From NCBI GenBank assembly GCA_949361645.1, contig OX442424.1, positions 6,038,978 to 6,102,977 of the forward strand: 64,000 nt of DNA. The letters run 5' to 3'. The stretch is from Spongilla lacustris. Lineage: Eukaryota; Porifera; Demospongiae; Spongillida; Spongillidae. The notes beneath the pieces are model-generated. The model did no database searches and was not told where the DNA came from. It saw only the letters and a list, made by a program, of their open reading frames with translations. The position numbers were made by a program, and so were the translations under genes. This document shows positions 1-11,400 of this stretch, piece after piece (positions within the stretch are counted from its first letter, which is position 1; every line of letters begins with the position of its first letter).

Positions 1-1535
1 AGGGGAGGAGGGTAGAGAGAAGGGGAGAGGAGACAAGAGAGGAAGAGAAGGGAGAGGAGGGGAAGGGGAGGAGAGAAGAGAAGATGGGAGCAAAGGAGAG
101 GATAGCTAGCCACAACCCTGGCAACATTTCAACACACACAAACATACACACACACACACCAATCCTGATGGGATGGTGCTCCATTTCCTCATCTCCATCT
201 CCAAATAACATCAGCCATGAACAGCTCACATCAGGCAGATACACACATTTGAATGAATACAACAGCATTGCTCATGGCCATGTCAAGAACAAAGTTGTCC
301 TCATTGGAAGCTTCTGGTGTAGCAACTACTACGGAGTTACATGTAGTTCCAAGGATGCTCTGTCACTTGAGAGGTATGACTTATGGGGTTATGGGGTTAT
401 GCCATATTTGTGAAGGGCATTTCCATCCATAGACAAGCATTTATCGGTTACCATTGAACACTGAGTACTCATATATACTACCAGCAGGCCATTTTTGAGA
501 GCCTGCATAGTGTATTGGGCTATTCCAATATTTAACCACACGCCCCTATGGATGATCGACAATAAATGATGTCCAGGGGGGTATTGGGAATATGGTGGTC
601 ATTTAAAGGGAGGCTAGAAGGTATAACAAAAGCTTCTATAGGAGTGTACGTTTTTAAATAATGGAGGGTAGGGGGGGGGGGGGGAGCCTTTATGCGGATG
701 CACTAGAACCAACAAGTTAGAAACTTACTGCCGTGTTGGATTTGTTTTATTATTTTCGTAAGAGGACACAATTTCGATCTTTAGCAACTTAGTTTTGTTA
801 GCAATAGCCCACAACAGATTTTATCGGCTTAGAAGCCATAAGAGTGGATATCCAGAATAAGCTTGTGGTTGAACACGTAGTCACGTTTCTCTGGTGTGAC
901 TCTTCAAGCTGCAGACACGTCGATCGCGTACGTGAAAAAAGAACAATTGCGAGACGAACCACGATCCCGAAAGGATCCATAGTCTAGCATGAAGGCAGTA
1001 AGAAGGATAACGTGAAGCTGGGAAACCACTGTGGCTATCGCTAGCTATATTAAGGCCAAAGAATGATTGGTTAGCATTGGGTGAAGTGTAAAGGTAATTT
1101 GAATTCTCCCTCCATTATTTAATCGTACGCCCCTATGTAGTCTCGTACCCAGACCCAATTGTACGTAACGATGATCATCATTACGTATATTTGGGTCTGA
1201 GGAATTAAAAGGGCATCTGCCAGATGTGGGCTGTTCGTGGCCGATGTTATTAGGTGGAGATGGAGATGAGGAAAGGGAACACCATCCCACCAGGATAGGT
1301 GGACCATGTATGCGCATGTTGGTGTGTGCCATGTCCCACAGATATGTTGCCGAAGGGTGTACTGCTTATGTGTGGGATGTTGTGCTAGCTATCCCCTCCT
1401 TTGCTCCCATCTTCTCTTTTCCCCTTACCCTCCTCTCCCCTTTCTTTCTCTCTTTCTCCTCTACCCTTCTCTCCATCCTCCCTCTCCCCTCTCCTTTCTC
1501 TTCTTCCTTCCCCTCCTTCACTTCCTTCTCCACCT
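1..1535. mobile_element. Large foldback element with inverted arms (left end possibly cut by window)
   Basis: The purine-rich start and the following stretch (about 1-250) reappear as a reverse complement at about 1205-1535. The shared stretches include the GATGGGAGCAAAGGA block, the GGATAGCTAGC block, the CCTCATCTCCATCTCC block and the GGCAGATG block. The arms are roughly 85 percent alike by eye with small indels. About 950 bp of unrelated DNA, including a poly-G run near 668, lies between them. No transposase was recognised. This is the geometry of a non-autonomous foldback DNA transposon. The outer border may lie beyond position 1. Confidence 0.6.
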
Positions 1536-1883
1536 AATTGCCCCAACACAGCTAGATACAAGGGATACAATTTGGCCATGATGGTAGACCTATTCTATGC
1601 TGTACTCAGTGGTGGTCCTTTTGCCCACCACATATGAAAATGGCAGGCAATCTAGTAAGCATCTTTGGTGTGAATGGCCAATTACTTTAATCTGCACACC
1701 ATACTCACAGACATGTCTGATGCCTTTGCTGCTGGCTTTGAAGAACATATGACTGAGTACCTTCTTCAGTCAAGAGAAACCGGAGGGCTTTGAATCCTGT
1801 GAGGATAGTTGTGATGGAGGTCCTTGTGTATGACATGTGCGGCTGGGGGGGTGTGCGCAGTCACATGCCAGAACTTTCAGAGA

Positions 1884-2458
1884 AACAGGATATAAAAATT
1901 TAATTAAAATAAAATTGGTGATGTAGGTTTTATAGACAGCAATTGAGTAAAAAGTAAGGAAACAAGGAATTACGGAAATTATGCATTCATCCACTGCTCT
2001 GTCTTCCAAGTGGGACAAAGCCTATTCCATTACCAGCAGCTATGTCAGATCACGGCTTGCTTTTGCAGGGGTTCGAGCAGTGAGCCTCTGTCTTAGAGGA
2101 TCCCGCACCAAATGGAGAAGTGGGCTGGGGTTTGAAGATGGTGCTCCTCTGGCCTCATTCATGGATTAAATTTATTGTCTTATTATTTCTCTTTTTTTAA
2201 AATTACTTATCATCTAATTGTATGTATTTCATGTTTTTATTAAACCTCTCTACCCACAAAAAAATTCATTCATTTATGAATATTACAGACCTACATTATT
2301 TAGCAAATCTACCTGGCTGAAATTCTCTGCTAAATGTGGGTATGTAATATTTATAAATTAATGAATGTATAATTTCTGTAATTCCTTGTTTCCTTACTTT
2401 TTACGCAATTGTTGTCTACAAATTCTACATCACCAATTTTGTTTAATTAAATTTTCAT
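1884..2458. mobile_element. Inverted-repeat unit enclosing a retroelement-like ORF fragment
   Basis: Arms of about 100 bp face each other at about 1884-1990 and 2362-2458. The shared text includes AATTAAAATAAAATTGGTGATGTAG-like sequence and AGTAAAAAGTAAGGAAACAAGG with its complement. Between them lies a 62-codon open stretch (1981-2169, plus) ending in LCLRGSRTKWRSG, which resembles the C-terminal end of proteins carried by invertebrate mobile elements (from memory of such families, not searched). The arms share the wording of the small MITEs near 6.9 kb and 9.4 kb, so the unit may be related to them. Confidence 0.5.
1981..2169 (+). pseudogene. Short mobile-element protein remnant
   Basis: The open frame contains WDKAYSITSSYVRSRLAFAG followed by a CLRGSRTKWRSG motif and ends at a stop. 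This motif order is familiar from C-terminal tails of repetitive-element proteins in basal animals. Only about 60 residues remain, with no catalytic motif, so this is a relic rather than a gene. It sits inside an inverted-repeat unit, which supports a mobile origin. Confidence 0.35.
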
Positions 2459-3154
2459 ATCTTGTATATTAACATTGCATGCAGCACCAACTGATGGCAT
2501 GATGCTTTAGGCTGCCAAAGCATTAATTGGTAAACTCTACTTGGTTTTCCGTTTTTGCCAGCTAGCAGCCCAACTTCAAATTGTATGTGCACGTAACAAT
2601 AAGGGGAACAATGCTATGCCAAAGCTGCATGTTTTACATGTACAGCTTGCAATATCATTTACACTATCTCAAATTCGGAATTATAATGTCACTGTTTCAA
2701 AAACTGTCACTTGCTGGCTTGATGTGGCCACTTGGATCAGTGACAACAATCTTTGCTACTGAATTTATTAAGCTGCTCTGCGAGTTGTCTGAGAGGATTT
2801 CCGATGTATTGCTCCTTAGGCTCATTTTTTTAGCAATTTTGTTACTCAGCATGTTATTCTTCAAATCCAAACTAAATACTGCAACAGAAGTGATTCCCTG
2901 TATGTATAGAGAAAAAAGTGGCAAATTATTTTGAGGCATGCATGCCAAAATATGTGTAAATTGACAAACAAGCAAATGTGTGTAATGCGGTAACCGTAGG
3001 TCTGCAGGGACCAATTATAGCGCATGGCCTCATTACAGATGTATTACACTTTATGTAATTAACACCTATCTCATTCGTGGCGGTTAATGTATCCCCACCT
3101 TTGCAATCCATGCACGGTTATCAGGCCCGTAGGCTGGGGGGGGTCGGTGGGTTC

Positions 3155-3184
3155 GGTCGACCCCCCCCCCCCCCCCCCCCCCCC
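3155..3184. repeat. Poly-C tract
   Basis: A run of C of more than 20 bases preceded by a G-rich stretch. Similar homopolymers occur near 668, 7580, 7717, 24597, 30211 and 42269. Such tracts are prone to length error in assembly. Confidence 0.9.
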
Positions 3185-3401
3185 GCACGTCAGAACTAGT
3201 TCCGCTTGCCATCAAAATAATTTATTTATTACTTCTATACGTGTATAGCTATAGCCCGCGAGAATGAGATAACAATACATGCAGGCTTAGCAATCGCGGG
3301 ACATCCATTCTAAATGGGACACCCACGTACCGCGTCCCGCCCACAACAAACAGCAGCGGCGGAACAGGGGGAGGGTCCGTGAATTAAATTACGGGTTCCC
3401 A

Positions 3402-3496
3402 TGCAACTCAAATGAATATGGGTAGAAGTTCCGCGAACCATCAGAATTGCGGAACTTTTACCCATGCATACTGTTACAGTCATTTGAGTTGCATAC
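3402..3496. repeat. Short imperfect hairpin
   Basis: TGCAACTCAAATGA at 3402 and TCATTTGAGTTGCA at 3483 are reverse complements. Inside them, GGGTAGAAGTTCCGC pairs with GCGGAACTTTTACCC. The whole 95-bp block can fold into a stem with a small loop, which fits a tiny foldback element. Confidence 0.6.
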
Positions 3497-3654
3497 GACA
3501 AATCACCCGGAAGTTGCCCCGTGTATGCCAGCCTTTAGACTCGCAACTCGCAAGCCAGACCTACATGTACTTCATTATTGAACGGGAACACAAACTGGGC
3601 TATCCATGTTTCTATGCAATTATGCTATGTTTTGTTGCTGAAAAACTGCAAAAG

Positions 3655-3870
3655 TTGCAAAGCGGCTGGGGCTCCGCCCCAGACCCCGATGGGGGAGCTT
3701 ACAGCGCTCCCCCGTACCCCCTAGCTGGGCGAGAGGGGCTACGCCCCCTCCTGCTCCCACCCCCGCTCTTAATCAGTTCCACCTTATCGCTTTCCAGAAC
3801 CCCCCCGTCTCCCGACCAGCCTGCGGGCCTGGTTATACATTATGGAGACCGCGCGAGATTACAAAAGTGA
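3655..3870. other. GC-rich patch resembling degenerate transposon DNA
   Basis: In contrast to the AT-rich surroundings, this stretch is GC-rich with internal palindromes such as GGGGCTCCGCCCC and GAGGGGCTACGCCCCCTC. In one frame it reads WGSAPDPDGGAYSAPP, a phrase often met in animal repeat-derived ORFs. No complete gene is present. Confidence 0.35.
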
Positions 3871-4058
3871 GTCTGAAGTTTGAAATTCTTTAACTTCGCC
3901 GTAGGCTTACTGCACTGGGCGACACCTCATGTGCGTACCAGCTACATGTAACGCTAACGCGTGGGCACACCCTTTAATTAATTAGCGAACAAACTTATTT
4001 TTGATCCGGCATTCGCTGTATCTTTTGAGTGCTTTTAATGGACTATGTAAGTCCTTAC

Positions 4059-5415
4059 TCAGCTTAGTGATCGCCAACCTTTCTGGAGTATTGTTCTAAC
4101 ACTCACATCTGACAGAAAATAATCTCCCTTGTATTCAGCACTGACTCCACAAGTCTCTTTGACGATGTGTGTGACTTCCCAACTCATCTGCAATTCCATT
4201 TCTCTTGTGCAAAATGCATTCACACATCTTATCAGTTCAGTTATAGATAATTTACCTGCGGAACACTGCACGGAAAGTTGGAGGGCAATCCTCAGTGCTT
4301 GGCCGAGCACAGTATAGTGCGGAGCATCCACTAACAACATACCACAAACAAGAGGGCCTGTAGTTAAAATGATAGCTGGAATAAATGCTGTGTAGAATCG
4401 AATTTCGACATTACCTTTGTGCATTCCCATGTGAATGGTAGGATTTCTCGGCCCAGGAAGTAGCTTGAAGGCATCCATAACGTCAACTGCGGCAAGCATC
4501 AGCGAACATACTGCATGGGTGCCACCTGGTTCATGTTGCGTTCCACTCATCAGAATCCCTGCAGATCAAAACACCTACCTAATGACGCTTTTTCTCCTCG
4601 GCCAACATCATAAGCAATTAATTATATCAGTAAGATGTCACTTCCGTGTAACCAAACTTTCCTATGCATGACCAATTTCCTATGGATTTCATTACTAAAC
4701 TATCACATGCATGCTAATTTCTGTACACTGATAAGAAAAAAATTATATATGTATGCATTTGTATTTGCTAACAGATGTGTATAAATCAGTCAAGTTAATC
4801 ATGATTAGCAGTTGTGCTAGCTATTGATGTTAATACATTTATAATGAATCAAGTGTAGGAAAATGCCATCCATATATGTTATACCGGTATACCAACTTAT
4901 TAATTGCAGTATACAATTCTTTCAGACAATTAATATGCAGATGCCAAAAAAAAAACATAACATTAAAATGACTCACACATCGGAGCTGTGGTCGGCATGA
5001 TATAAAGGCCGTGACAACGAGAGGCTGTATAAATAATTTTCTGGACCACTGAAAGGAATTCCTTCAGCTCTGTGTAATCAGGTCCGATTATCATTTTTTC
5101 CACATCTGCAACTCTTCTAAATAAGATACAAATAAGTGCACGTGTTTAATAGAAAATGTTCAATCCATGCATCATGCACGTACATGCAAAGTACAGCAGT
5201 GTTCTGGAATTTTTGAAATAGTGTACACTTGCCTTCTTCGAAGTCATCAAAAACATTATTTGGCATGTAGTCTGTACAATAAAGAAGTTCATACATACGA
5301 CACATTTTGAAAAGAACATACGCAACATATGCCTTTTGTACAGCTCTTTTACATTCTCCAGAGCTGATGCTGTTTCTTCAACAACCTCCTCAAGATTTTT
5401 TGAATACATTTCAAG
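4059..5415 (-). CDS. Receptor signalling helix and degenerate guanylyl-cyclase domain
   Basis: The exon at 5322-5415 encodes YSKNLEEVVEETASALENVK, the coiled signalling helix that precedes cyclase domains. A 50-nt intron and a 39-bp exon (5233-5271) then give YMPNNVFDDFEE, the counterpart of the LLPxxVAEEL stretch. The exon at about 4973-5105 and the last exon (4059-4558) follow. The last exon carries HAVCSLMLAAVDVMDAF, TIHMGMHKGNV and LVDAPHYTVLGQALRIALQL, aligning with the HAxxIAxMSLD, LRVRIGIHSGP and PRYCLFGDTVNTASRM motifs. Both metal-binding aspartates and the NTASR element are absent. The donor after 5233 appears to be GC rather than GT. Confidence 0.7.
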
Positions 5416-8400
5416 CTATCCAAGAACGATTCTAAATTAATGTACTTCATGTACACATACCGGGTGTCCACGAAAGTAGATTACACAAGTAAAGCGGAAT
5501 ATCTTCTTTTTTTTTTAAATCAACTATTGACTAATTATAATAGGCGAGTAATATACTAAAGTTTTAAGCTTGATATAAGGCATGAAAACAATTGAACAAA
5601 CCTGCTTCAAAACTTTAAGTCAACAAATCAAGCTTGCAAAGCACTAATATCGACTGCCATATAACGGCTCTAATTTGAATTTAGTAACTTGAAATCTACC
5701 TTTTTTTGGCCATTTATCAAATACATATTTAGTTTTTTGATAGGCATATCTCTAGATGATAATATTCATAATGGAGGCTTTGAATATGCTGAGTTACTTC
5801 ACTGATCATTATTGGGTTTAAATCGTTGCGTTCTTTCGTGGACACCCGTAAACAATAGTGACTTACCACCCCAAAATCTGCTTCAAGCAAGTTTGAGTGA
5901 TCCATTGTAATAACTTGCAATTTTTTATTCACGTGGTCAAAATTGGGTCTTGTGGTTGGATTGGAGCTCATACATTGATTCATAAGCTTGAGAAAATACG
6001 TAAAAATCATTATTTTATACGCAGAAAAAATTTTATGACACTATTCATACTCGAATGTAAAAAAACGACGTGTCGGCAATAACGTAGGACGGAAGTTGAT
6101 CAACACGAAGTGTTTTTAGTTCCTCTTCAGTTGCTGCAATCTGCTTCATAATACAACCATAACTGTACACGTCAGCGGGCGCACAGTTAAGTTCTCCCAG
6201 CAGTCGCACTTCAGGGGCCAATAGCGCACCACCGCTTGACTATATACATATGAAGTCATTACCATCATCTTACAGGAGGGAATTTTCAAATGCAATTACT
6301 AAGCTTAAATTGGCCATCCTGGAATGAAGTCTCACATGAAATTTCATGTAAATGAATCAAACGATACGATGAATTCTATGGCAAGTAAATACAATGGCCT
6401 GGTGTGAAAAACACTATGGACATATCGTAATTTTGTAGGATACTTAAAGATGGCCACATGGGAGGGCAAAACTATATACAATCACATTGGATGTACAATC
6501 GATTGTAAAGTAGTGCGCGCTCCCATGTATCTACAAAATCTATGTTTTTAATACAGGTCAGCATATTTGCTCGCCATTGAATGCATCCTATTCCGCGTTA
6601 TTGTTAATTTATTCAAATAGCATAGGAATAAGATTTATGGCAACACCTGGCTTTTGTTACACACCATATGCCTAGCTTAAGCTCTCACCCGAAACCATGA
6701 ACTTATTTTAGCACGTTTCCGATTCGCCCGTTTTGTCCTTTCGGGTAACAAATTGTAATCTAAAGAGAAGGAAAAGAAACATTACAAACTTTGCTCTTTA
6801 TCAACAAGATATTTTATAAACATTCTCTCTGAGAAAGTTGGTGGTATATAGGATTAGGGATTGGAGAATCACAATATTCCTAATTTCAGTTAGCACTTTT
6901 GTAGAACGGCATTACTAAGTACATTTATGTTGCTAAATATAGGAATATTGTGATGATCGCGTATCTCCAATCCCTTAATTCCCTTCCTTTTTACACCACC
7001 ATTGCCTTCAAATTCTATATATACCACTAACTTTCTCAGAAAGAATGATATCTTGTTTCTTTTTAATTAGTGCCTATATTGCACAACCATACAGTAAAAT
7101 ACATACAAGAACAATACATATAGGTATTGACAAAAAAAATCCAGTCGTTATAATGCCATACCATTATTGCCTAACAACACAATGTTTACAGTTATGTCAC
7201 CTTTACAGCTGTTCTAGATCTAAACTCGCGTGCCAAGCTTTTCAAAACGTTCCATGCACTGCCTTCTCACAACTCGGTTCGATTCTACATTAGCATGCTA
7301 GGTTTTGTTCAGGGCGCCGAACTCAGGAGGACTCTTAGTCTATAACTCGTCAGGCGGTCTCGATTTTGCAATGACGTATTGGATGGACCATAATTATGCG
7401 TACTAGGAATGCTGGCACTCAATATGACGTTATTATTAGCTATAGCAGCTTTAAGCTTTATGCCAAATATCTGTATAAGACATTAAGGGGCAGTCGGGAC
7501 ATAATTTCTAAAACTATTGGAGTAATTTGCACTCTTTAAAACCGTTCCTGTCCATGGGCGCCCCCAGCTTTTCTGGAAGGGGGGGGGGGGGGGGGGGCCA
7601 GGATAGGGCAAGGGGGCGCCAGTTGACAGCCGCGAATACGCTGTCCGCTTTCTGCCAATTCAACCAGTGGGGGGGTGCTGTCCCAAAAGCGCATGTATGT
7701 TAACTTTTATTACATGGGGGGGGGGGGGGGGGGGGGGCAGATACTGACAGAACCTTGGCTTCTGCAACAGCTAGATCTATTGCACTGAATCTGAATGCTC
7801 GTCCCTGTGATGATCTTGCACCTCTCAAGCACATGATGGAAGAGCACAGGAGAGAGAAACTAAAACAGCATCTTATCCAGGCAATAGTTGCGGCATACTG
7901 TTGCTCTTGCTTGGTAGACAGAAGGGAGGCAATTCTCTTGTATGTTACGGAAGCACATTTCCCCATTCCTCCTGATGTGGAAAAGCTAGTGGAGTGAAGG
8001 AGCCATGTTCTACTTCCCGTACACGTTGGTCATAAGACCTCTGCTTTGGGCTTTCATGCATGAAGGCGATATGGTGATGGTAAATGCCTTTTTCGGTAGG
8101 AGGGAGCATTTGGGTGGAAGACACATAAAAAAATGCCCGATGGTGACAATCACCTCAAAAACCCGCTTGTGCACTGACATCAAGGCGAGCACCATCTTCC
8201 GAATTTGAACAGAAGTGTCATGCAACAGCAGTTCTCCAGTTAAGGCTTGCAATGGTGGTTCTATACATACATTGGGACAAACATCCCTAGTTTGGTACAA
8301 TCACTGTCACTTATGCAGTTTCCTCTCCCCCACCCTCACGTACCCCCACTTTAATTATTGCGCTTATGTAACACTTGTATTACTACCACCTGCTTTATTA

Positions 8401-11400
8401 CGATGGCTCCTGCTGAGGTTGTTAGTTGTTTAGTTAGTTTGAACGTTGCTTTTATTGTGCCAGTAGACCGTCAAGATGCAGCTATGCTTCTGCCAATAAT
8501 TCACCAACATATTGCACCGGGAACTACTTTAACATCAGTCGAATAGTTGGGCGGCATACAACAGTCAACCCTACCACTATGTAACAGTGTTCTTTAAAGG
8601 AGGGAGACCCATTAACACTGTTACATAGTGGTAGGGTCGACAAAGCTGTATGTATGGTAAGATGCTGGTATTGCTGTGTTCCTAGCTTGTTGTATGCCGC
8701 CCAAAGATTCGACTGATATTAAAGTAGTTCCTGGTGCAATATGATTGGCAGAAGCGTAGTGGCATCTCAATGGTCTATACTGGCACAATAAAAGCAACTT
8801 TCAATTAAAGGAGGGTAGGGAGGGAGGGGTTCCCCTCCGTCACCCTCAATCTCCTTTATTTCATGAAGTGTTGGTTACGTCTGTTATTTAGTAAAAAGAA
8901 AGGGAGGGGATACCCCTCCCTCCTTTTGTAAGGAGTCCAATTAGACCCACATGCACTAAATAATTATGTAAGTGCAATAAATAAAGTGAGGGGGGGGAAC
9001 TGCATTATCTCTGGTTAGTGATAGGGGGCCTACAATGCGGATCCTGAACTCTGCTTGTAATAGCTGGCATGCAAATTTTGAATCGAACCGAGCTGTGAGC
9101 AAGGCAGCATAAAGCATGGCGCGCGAGTTTCGATCTAGACAGCTGCAAAGACATGACAGAACTTTAAACATTGTGTTGCTAGGCAATAATAACAATAATA
9201 CATATCATTACAACGGCTGGATTACGTCACAAAAACCTGTATGTATGGTATAGTCACAAATTTAAAAAATGAATGAAACAAGATATAAAAACATTCTCAC
9301 TGAGAAAGTTACTGATATAAATGATTTGAAGGCAATGTAAAAAGGAAGGGAACAAGGGATTGGAGATACAATATTTATTCCACATAAATGCAATATCATG
9401 TTTTTAATATGCATGGTAATAATTATTGTATCTCCATTCCCTTGTTCCCTGCTTTTTACACCACCATTGCCTTCAAATCCTATATATCAGTAACTTTCTC
9501 AGAGAGAATGTTTTTATATCGTGTATCCCTAATAATGTTGGTATATGGGCCAGCTGACTCCAACCTTCTGCCAAATGTGAAGGTAACTGCCCTATACTGT
9601 GATTAGTCCTATTGAACATTGACCAATGTATCTTAGCATTCAATGATTCACCTGTGATCTTGACGTTCCATCTGTAATTGACAACACATGTATTGCTGTT
9701 AAGGTTTCCATGCAGTATTCCTTTGCTGTGGAGGTAGCTCATGCCCTTGGCAATGTCAAGAGCAAAGGACAGACGGAATGTCCAATCCAAAGGCATCTGG
9801 GCTTCCATGAGCACCATTCGAAGACTTCCCCGTGAGCAGAACTCATACAAGATCATACACCTCTTGCCATCAGATAAAAATCCCACGAACGAGCAAACAT
9901 TAGGATGGGAAAGTTTCCTGATTGCATGTGCATGCATGTGCATGCATATGTGATAATTTATAATTTTATTAGCCAATGCATTTAGTTTAGAACTTGATAA
10001 TAATAGCATGCATTTCTTTACCCTGCTGCTCTATATTTGCGATCATTTGTTTTTAAGACAATGCATTTTGCGTACAATGGGAGCACACATGGGAAGGGGA
10101 GGGGAAGTGTCCATAATGGCATGATGTAATTTATGAATTCTCTCATGCAATTTGACTTGTTCATACGCAAACACAGCTCAGATACATAGCATATGTGAAT
10201 GGTTTAGTGCATGTAGCAGCATGCATGTTCACACAAATTATCGAATACATGCAAGGATCAAAATGAATTACAAAAAAAAGAATGCACTCACTTGAGATTT
10301 TGAGCTTTGTTCAAGCATGAAGGTGTTAAGACTGATCGATCAAGGTAGGCCTTCGAGATGAACGCCAGGACGCCATTACTACACAAATAGGGCATACAGT
10401 ACATGGCGTATACATGAAGTCCATGCATGTGCATGCATGCACAATTGTGTTACAGAAAATTCATTGTACACCATCACGTATATATGTCATGTGTAAAAAT
10501 CAAGTATTACTTACAGGAGATAACATCAGCCTGCAACTGTATAGCTAAGCACCTGGTTTAATATATACTTGCATCTGTAACAGTTATACAGAACTTTTTT
10601 TTATAATGCTCTTGTGGAAGGGAAGACCACGCCCTTAAGTAGTTACTTACACTTCCGATGCAATCATCCACAAGCAACAGCTTACAGAAGATCATTGTCT
10701 GAAACTTCAGATCGTATCTAAATGCCATTAGCCAATGGATGTGTTTAGATTGATCTAACTGTTTTACCACATGAGGCAACCGACAAAGTGTAGTGCCACT
10801 GAAACTTTATCTATGACTATGCATGTGTGCATGTGAATCCTGTTCCGCCATTTATTGAATTTCGTGGTTACCATGATTTTTTTAATACATAAAGACAAAC
10901 ACCTGGCTAGGGCCACCCCATCAAGTCTGGCAGGTTCTTTGAAGCTGTGTGATGAAGAAGTCAGGAGGTGCTTCTCATCTTGCTTTTCCATTGACACAAC
11001 AGATGCTGTACACAGGCCCAGCTTAGCTTAGGTTTTGAAGGTCTTGGTCTTCGCTCTCTATCCCACCACTCATGTGCAGCATTTATAGCTTCATTATCAA
11101 CATCTGGCTGTAGCAATTCCAATAATGTACGTCTACAACAGGCAATCATTCAGTTCAACGATCAGGTCTCTACATCAGATGCAATCACAGCAGAAGGAGT
11201 ATCATCAACACCTTTTACTCAGCATACTCTGTCTAAGAAATTGGAATGCCACCTTCTTTGTTAGGGGCTTCCTCTATGGCAGACAGAGCTTGCCTATTAT
11301 CTGTTTCAGCTCGTCATGCTGCATCTTGGTTGTCCGTGACTCCATCTCTGGCCTTGGGTTTGGACCTTGAACCTAATGAGCTTCATGCCTCTATAAGGTG

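Noticed and set aside
7755..7997. 80-codon plus ORF beginning MASATARSIALN
   Set aside because: No family recognised, no splice context, beside a poly-G run, and the opposite strand is equally open.
10961..11149. Minus-strand frame with LLQPDVDNEAINAAHEWWDRER as a possible receptor exon
   Set aside because: Composition is protein-like, but I could not match it to a receptor cyclase linker or confirm phase with neighbouring exons.
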